From Haloarchaeobius amylolyticus (GTDB lineage Archaea > Halobacteriota > Halobacteria > Halobacteriales > Natrialbaceae), in the NCBI RefSeq assembly GCF_026616195.1, contig NZ_JANHDH010000003.1, forward strand, positions 124,001-188,000: a stretch of 64,000 nucleotides of DNA, written 5' to 3'. Under the pieces are notes generated by a model. It was given only the letters and a program-made list of their open reading frames with translations. It had not been told where the DNA came from and did not search any database. The position numbers were made by a program, and so were the translations under genes. This document shows positions 61,377 through 64,000 of this stretch, piece after piece (the first letter of the stretch is position 1; each line of letters begins with the position of its first letter).

Positions 61377-61392
61377 TTTAGGCGAGCCAAAA
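61377..61392. promoter_or_regulatory. Iron-regulator operator, distal (copy 4 operon)
   Basis: TTTAGGCGAGCCAAAA, again 36 bp start to start from the proximal site. A TATA-like GTTTTATTAG lies between them on minus. Confidence 0.72.
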
Positions 61393-61513
61393 GCAGTCGC
61401 AGTCTGTCGATTACTCCACTGTTATCTCCATGAAATATTCGAGGGCCGTCACCCTCGCCAGGATACGCCGGCATCGTGGCCGAGAGAGATGGTGTCGTGG
61501 AAAGCGGCCCGGT

Positions 61514-61825
61514 TCAGTCGCGCTCCTCGGGTGTCCTGGCGAGTATCACGAGTGCCGTACTCGCTTCGGTCGCGACCGGCGAGATCGACCGGTCACCGTC
61601 GAAGTGAGCGATGTCACCCCCCGACAGTTCGAACGACTCCTCGCCGAGATGCAGCGTGATACCCCCCTCGAGGACGTGAAGGACGACCGTCCGCCCCGGA
61701 TGCTGGTGGGGTTCGACCCGTTCTCCTGCGTCGAGTGTGAGTCTGATAGTCTTCGGTTCGGCTCCCTCGAAGACCGTCGCGTGCGGTGCTCCCTCCAGTT
61801 CTTTCAGGTTCCGTATCGTCGTCAT
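61514..61825 (-). CDS. Cupin-domain protein 1
   Basis: The product has 103 residues, essentially one cupin barrel: GERVEPHQHPGRTVVLHVLEGG (metal-site His about 38 and 40, and a later His) and GDIAHFDGDRSISPVATE. It overlaps the stop of the other cupin as ATGA, so translation is coupled. Cupins bind metals and small molecules; no substrate is evident. Confidence 0.85.
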   Translation of the reverse strand: MTTIRNLKELEGAPHATVFEGAEPKTIRLTLDAGERVEPHQHPGRTVVLHVLEGGITLHLGEESFELSGGDIAHFDGDRSISPVATEASTALVILARTPEERD

Positions 61826-62229
61826 TCTGGGTCCTCCGATGGCTGCGATGGTCGGCCGGCCGGTTCGAACTCGCCCGCCCGGATGCCCCGCCTCACGGGG
61901 TCGTGTTCGGCCTCGGTCGGGGGTGGCGCGGTCACGAGCAGGGCTTCGAGGCGCTCGTCGTCGGCCGCCCTGATGCCCCGGGCGGTCCCGGCCTCCACGA
62001 CGACCGCGTCGCCCGGTCCGACCTGGTGTTCGGTCTCTGCCTCGCGGACCACACCGGTTCCCCGCCGGACGCTTATGACCACGTCACTCGCCGGCGCGTG
62101 CACGGGGACGAACTGGCCGGGTTCGAAGAACCCGCAGACGACCTTCGACCGGTCGGTACGGAACACCTCCTGGGCGGAGAAACGCTCCTCGTCGTAGGTA
62201 CGGACGGTCTCGAAGTCGATAGCTGGCAT
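61822..62229 (-). CDS. Cupin-domain protein 2
   Basis: The product has 135 residues: a cupin barrel (about 25-105) with GQFVPVHAPASDVVISVRRG and GPGDAVVVEAGTARGI. The canonical HxH is reduced to one His (VHAP), so metal binding may be weak or absent. It follows the small membrane protein by 6 nt. Confidence 0.82.
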   Translation of the reverse strand: MPAIDFETVRTYDEERFSAQEVFRTDRSKVVCGFFEPGQFVPVHAPASDVVISVRRGTGVVREAETEHQVGPGDAVVVEAGTARGIRAADDERLEALLVTAPPPTEAEHDPVRRGIRAGEFEPAGRPSQPSEDPE

Positions 62230-62235
62230 CGAATC

Positions 62236-62511
62236 TCACCCCGGACGACAGACGTCGCACCCGATGGACCATACCCCGAGCAGGACGATGACGGCTGGAA
62301 CGTGCGCGATAGCGAGCAACGGGAGCGTGAGCCAGCCGAGGTCCAGCGCGCTGCCGAGCGTGCGGGCTCCGGTCCCGAGCAGTGGCAGGGCGACCAGCGC
62401 ACCGAGCGTGATGCCCAGCCGAGCCGGCAGCGACTGGTCGTCGATCACGTGATGGAGGTGTCCCACGTGTTCGTGGATCATCGTCGCCCACCACCGTTCT
62501 GGCGTCCGCAT
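62236..62511 (-). CDS. Small two-helix membrane protein heading the cupin operon
   Basis: The product has 91 residues. A His-rich N-terminal part (HEHVGHLHH, about 13-21) precedes two hydrophobic helices (about 33-52 and 59-82). It ends in CDVCRPG with two Cys. Start ATG 62511 or 62481. I recognise no family. The His and Cys clusters could bind metal, fitting the iron-box upstream, but this is a guess. Confidence 0.7.
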   Translation of the reverse strand: MRTPERWWATMIHEHVGHLHHVIDDQSLPARLGITLGALVALPLLGTGARTLGSALDLGWLTLPLLAIAHVPAVIVLLGVWSIGCDVCRPG

Positions 62512-62549
62512 CTCGGTTCTAGCGTGCGATGCTGTGTGTCCTCGCCCGT

Positions 62550-62565
62550 TTTAGGCTGACCTAAA
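62550..62565. promoter_or_regulatory. Iron-regulator operator upstream of the cupin operon
   Basis: TTTAGGCTGACCTAAA lies 38 nt upstream of the ATG at 62511. It is single here, unlike the paired sites of the binding-protein genes. The Lrp-type gene starts 157 nt away on the other side and could also be affected. Confidence 0.7.
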
Positions 62566-62722
62566 GCCATGTGTGTTGCTGGAGGCAGGACGAGGTTCAA
62601 CGTTTCCACGAACATGTTCGCTGGGTCGATCGTTCCTGTCGTGAGTCCGAGGGGGCGACCGCCGCTTTCGCTGCTGGCCCCCATCTACAAGGATAAAGTG
62701 TCTCTGCTGCGGACGGACCAGT

Positions 62723-63205
62723 ATGACCGACGAAGAGATCGACGAGGTCGACAGGGCCATCCTCTACGCGCTCCAGGAGGACGCCCGGAACATGTCCTCG
62801 GGCGACATCGCGGAACGAACCGGTACCTCGGGCAGCACCGTCCGGAAGCGCATCCAGCGCCTCGAATCCGACGGGATAATCAAGGGCTACAGCGCGAACG
62901 TGGACTACCAGCGCTCCGGCTATCCCCTCCGGATGTTGCTCTTCTGCACCGCGTCGATACCCGAACGCGGCAACCTCGTCCCGAAGATACTGGACATCGA
63001 GGGCGTCGTCTCGGTCCAGGAGCTGGTGACGGGCGAACAGAACCTCCTCGTGACGGCCGTCGGCGAGACGGACAGTGACATCACCCCGGTCGCACAGGAG
63101 CTCCTCGACATGGGGCTCACGGTCGCCGACGAGGTGCTCGTTCGCAGTCACGAGACGACGCCCTTCGGCAGGTTCGTCCCCGGGGGAGCAGACGACGAGG
63201 AGTGA
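62723..63205 (+). CDS. Lrp/AsnC-family transcriptional regulator
   Basis: The product has 160 residues. An N-terminal HTH (DEVDRAILYALQEDARNMSSGDIAERTG, TVRKRIQRLESDGIIKGY, about 6-60) is followed by the RAM-type alpha/beta domain (LLFCTASIPERGNLVPKIL ... NLLVTAVGETDSDITP). Lrp proteins sense amino acids or other small molecules and act as multimers. It stands between the cupin operon and dabB; it could regulate either or itself. Confidence 0.9.
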   Translation: MTDEEIDEVDRAILYALQEDARNMSSGDIAERTGTSGSTVRKRIQRLESDGIIKGYSANVDYQRSGYPLRMLLFCTASIPERGNLVPKILDIEGVVSVQELVTGEQNLLVTAVGETDSDITPVAQELLDMGLTVADEVLVRSHETTPFGRFVPGGADDEE

Positions 63206-63546
63206 GCAGCGGCCCACGTCGTCGAGGCTGACCCCTGTTTCTGCGGCTTCGTGACGCCCGACCCGTGGTACCGAAGTGTTCGCGAGTGGTGCCTCTTCGA
63301 ACAGTCTGGTCGAACCACTCGGCTACTGTCCAGGTGCGAGTCCGCCGTCGCAGGCGTCGAGACGGTCCTGTACGCCGGACGTCGGAGAACATAATGTTCT
63401 TTAATACGAGATTTTAGGAACGATTTGGGAATAAAGATAGATTTAATAGGCAATCCGTTCGTTCTATAGGGTAGAGACGACCGGCGGCCGAAGTCGGGGG
63501 TCGGTTCGTGCCGCGACGCGGGCGTCGGTCGTGGAGACACCTAACG
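63206..63546. other. AT-rich gap with palindrome before dabB
   Basis: No gene is seen. It contains the palindrome listed at 63386-63400, a half-site resembling the iron box (TTTTAGGAACGATTTG, near 63412) and TATA-like AT-rich stretches (TTTAATAG near 63442, CTATAGG near 63464). Confidence 0.5.
63386..63400. promoter_or_regulatory. 15-bp palindrome upstream of dabB
   Basis: AGAACATAATGTTCT has 7-nt arms around a central A. It is at about 147-161 nt before the dabB start and 181-195 nt after the Lrp stop; an operator for the Lrp-type or another regulator is possible. Confidence 0.45.
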
Positions 63547-64000
63547 ATGACAGGACAAGGAGAGACGACGACGGTAGGAACGCTCCCCACGCCGGGGACC
63601 GAACGGTCGCGGGTGCCTGCGACCCTGACCCGACTCGTGTGGGTCCTGTGGGTCGTCAGTTGTGGCGCACTGCTCGCCCATCTCTTCAGCGGTGAGACCT
63701 GGTCGGTCACGGGACTCGTGACGGTCGACGGCCTCACCGTGACGATGTGGGCGACGGTCACCTTCTTCAGCGGTATCGTGCACAGCTACTCCCGGCGCTA
63801 CATGGCCGGGAGCCGGACCATCGACGAGTTCTTCACGCGCGTGTTCGCGTTCACGCTGGTCGTGATGGTGCTCGTCGCGGCCGACAGCCTCCTCGTGTTC
63901 GCGGCCGCCTGGCTCGTGATGGGCCTCGTGATGGCCGAACTCGTCGGCCACGTCCGGGGCTGGAAGCAGGCACGGGCCGCCGCCGCGGTCGCGCGCCGGT
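63547..64000 (+). CDS. dabB: DabB-like proton-conducting membrane subunit of an inorganic-carbon transporter (3' partial)
   Basis: The frame is open from ATG 63547 to the window end, 151 residues visible. After a polar N-terminal tail, membrane helices run near 28-46, 53-75, 96-118 and 120-135. SGIVHSYSRRYMAG (about 76-89) and VLVAADSLLVFAAAWLVMGL match the NuoL/M-like subunit DabB, which pairs with DabA in DAB-type energy-coupled CO2/bicarbonate uptake. WKQARAAAA follows the helix, as in that family. The other NuoL-like antiporter subunits are the alternative; the next gene, outside the window, would decide (dabA). Confidence 0.75.
   Translation, partial: MTGQGETTTVGTLPTPGTERSRVPATLTRLVWVLWVVSCGALLAHLFSGETWSVTGLVTVDGLTVTMWATVTFFSGIVHSYSRRYMAGSRTIDEFFTRVFAFTLVVMVLVAADSLLVFAAAWLVMGLVMAELVGHVRGWKQARAAAAVARR

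Noticed and set aside
63412-63427. Extra iron-box-like half-site before dabB
   Set aside because: Only one arm (TTTAGG) is good; the other arm is GATTTGG, so I do not count it among the operators.

Overview
The window comes from a haloarchaeon (class Halobacteria). GC is high, the predicted proteins are strongly acidic, and secreted proteins carry twin-arginine signals, often ending in a lipobox. There is a PGF-CTERM surface anchor, several families that occur mostly in haloarchaea, and core promoters that place TATA boxes 25-30 nt before leaderless starts. I did not try to name the genus. I saw no rRNA, tRNA or CRISPR array.

Layout. 1-8145: the 3' part of a giant PGF-CTERM surface protein with two PQQ-like propellers and eight near-identical cadherin-like repeats. 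8325-15246 (minus): a 2101-residue secreted thrombospondin-type-3 repeat protein whose C-terminus looks like a PD-(D/E)XK nuclease, followed one base later by a small cytosolic protein; this looks like a polymorphic toxin with its immunity gene. 15.5-18.1 kb: peroxiredoxin, a small secreted protein and an FAD oxidoreductase. 18.3-20.2 kb: two Dps-like genes separated by a remnant of an IS200/IS605-type element, which truncates the second gene and extends the first. 20.5-24.0 kb: FilR1-type regulator, ArsP-like permease with an internal YHS domain, and a cation/Ca2+ antiporter. 24.1-24.7 kb: a MazEF-like toxin-antitoxin pair with duplicated operator-like repeats. 24.8-34.9 kb: GH99-like lipoprotein, F420/flavin oxidoreductases, a large secreted esterase-like protein, and an FMN-dependent hydroxy-acid oxidase.

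35.1-51.3 kb: a secreted thermonuclease with two lamin-tail domains, then a starch/maltodextrin region: cytosolic GH13 alpha-glucosidase, exported GH13 lipoprotein with two DOMON-like C-terminal domains, and a cytosolic GH13 amylase. These would divide glucan breakdown between cell surface and cytoplasm. PAC2, Hsp20, gamma-carbonic anhydrase, metallophosphoesterase and Gfo/Idh/MocA genes lie among them.

51.6-62.6 kb: an iron/siderophore region. Four paralogous FepB-like substrate-binding lipoproteins, an FAD oxidoreductase, two cupins, a NifU-like protein and small hypothetical proteins occur here without any ABC permease or ATPase. Three promoters are each flanked by two TTTAGG-N4-CCTAAA palindromes (one arm base changed in two of the six copies) and a fourth has one, which points to one DtxR/SirR/Idr-type metal-dependent repressor. 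62.7-64.0 kb: an Lrp/AsnC regulator and the start of dabB, which runs off the window.
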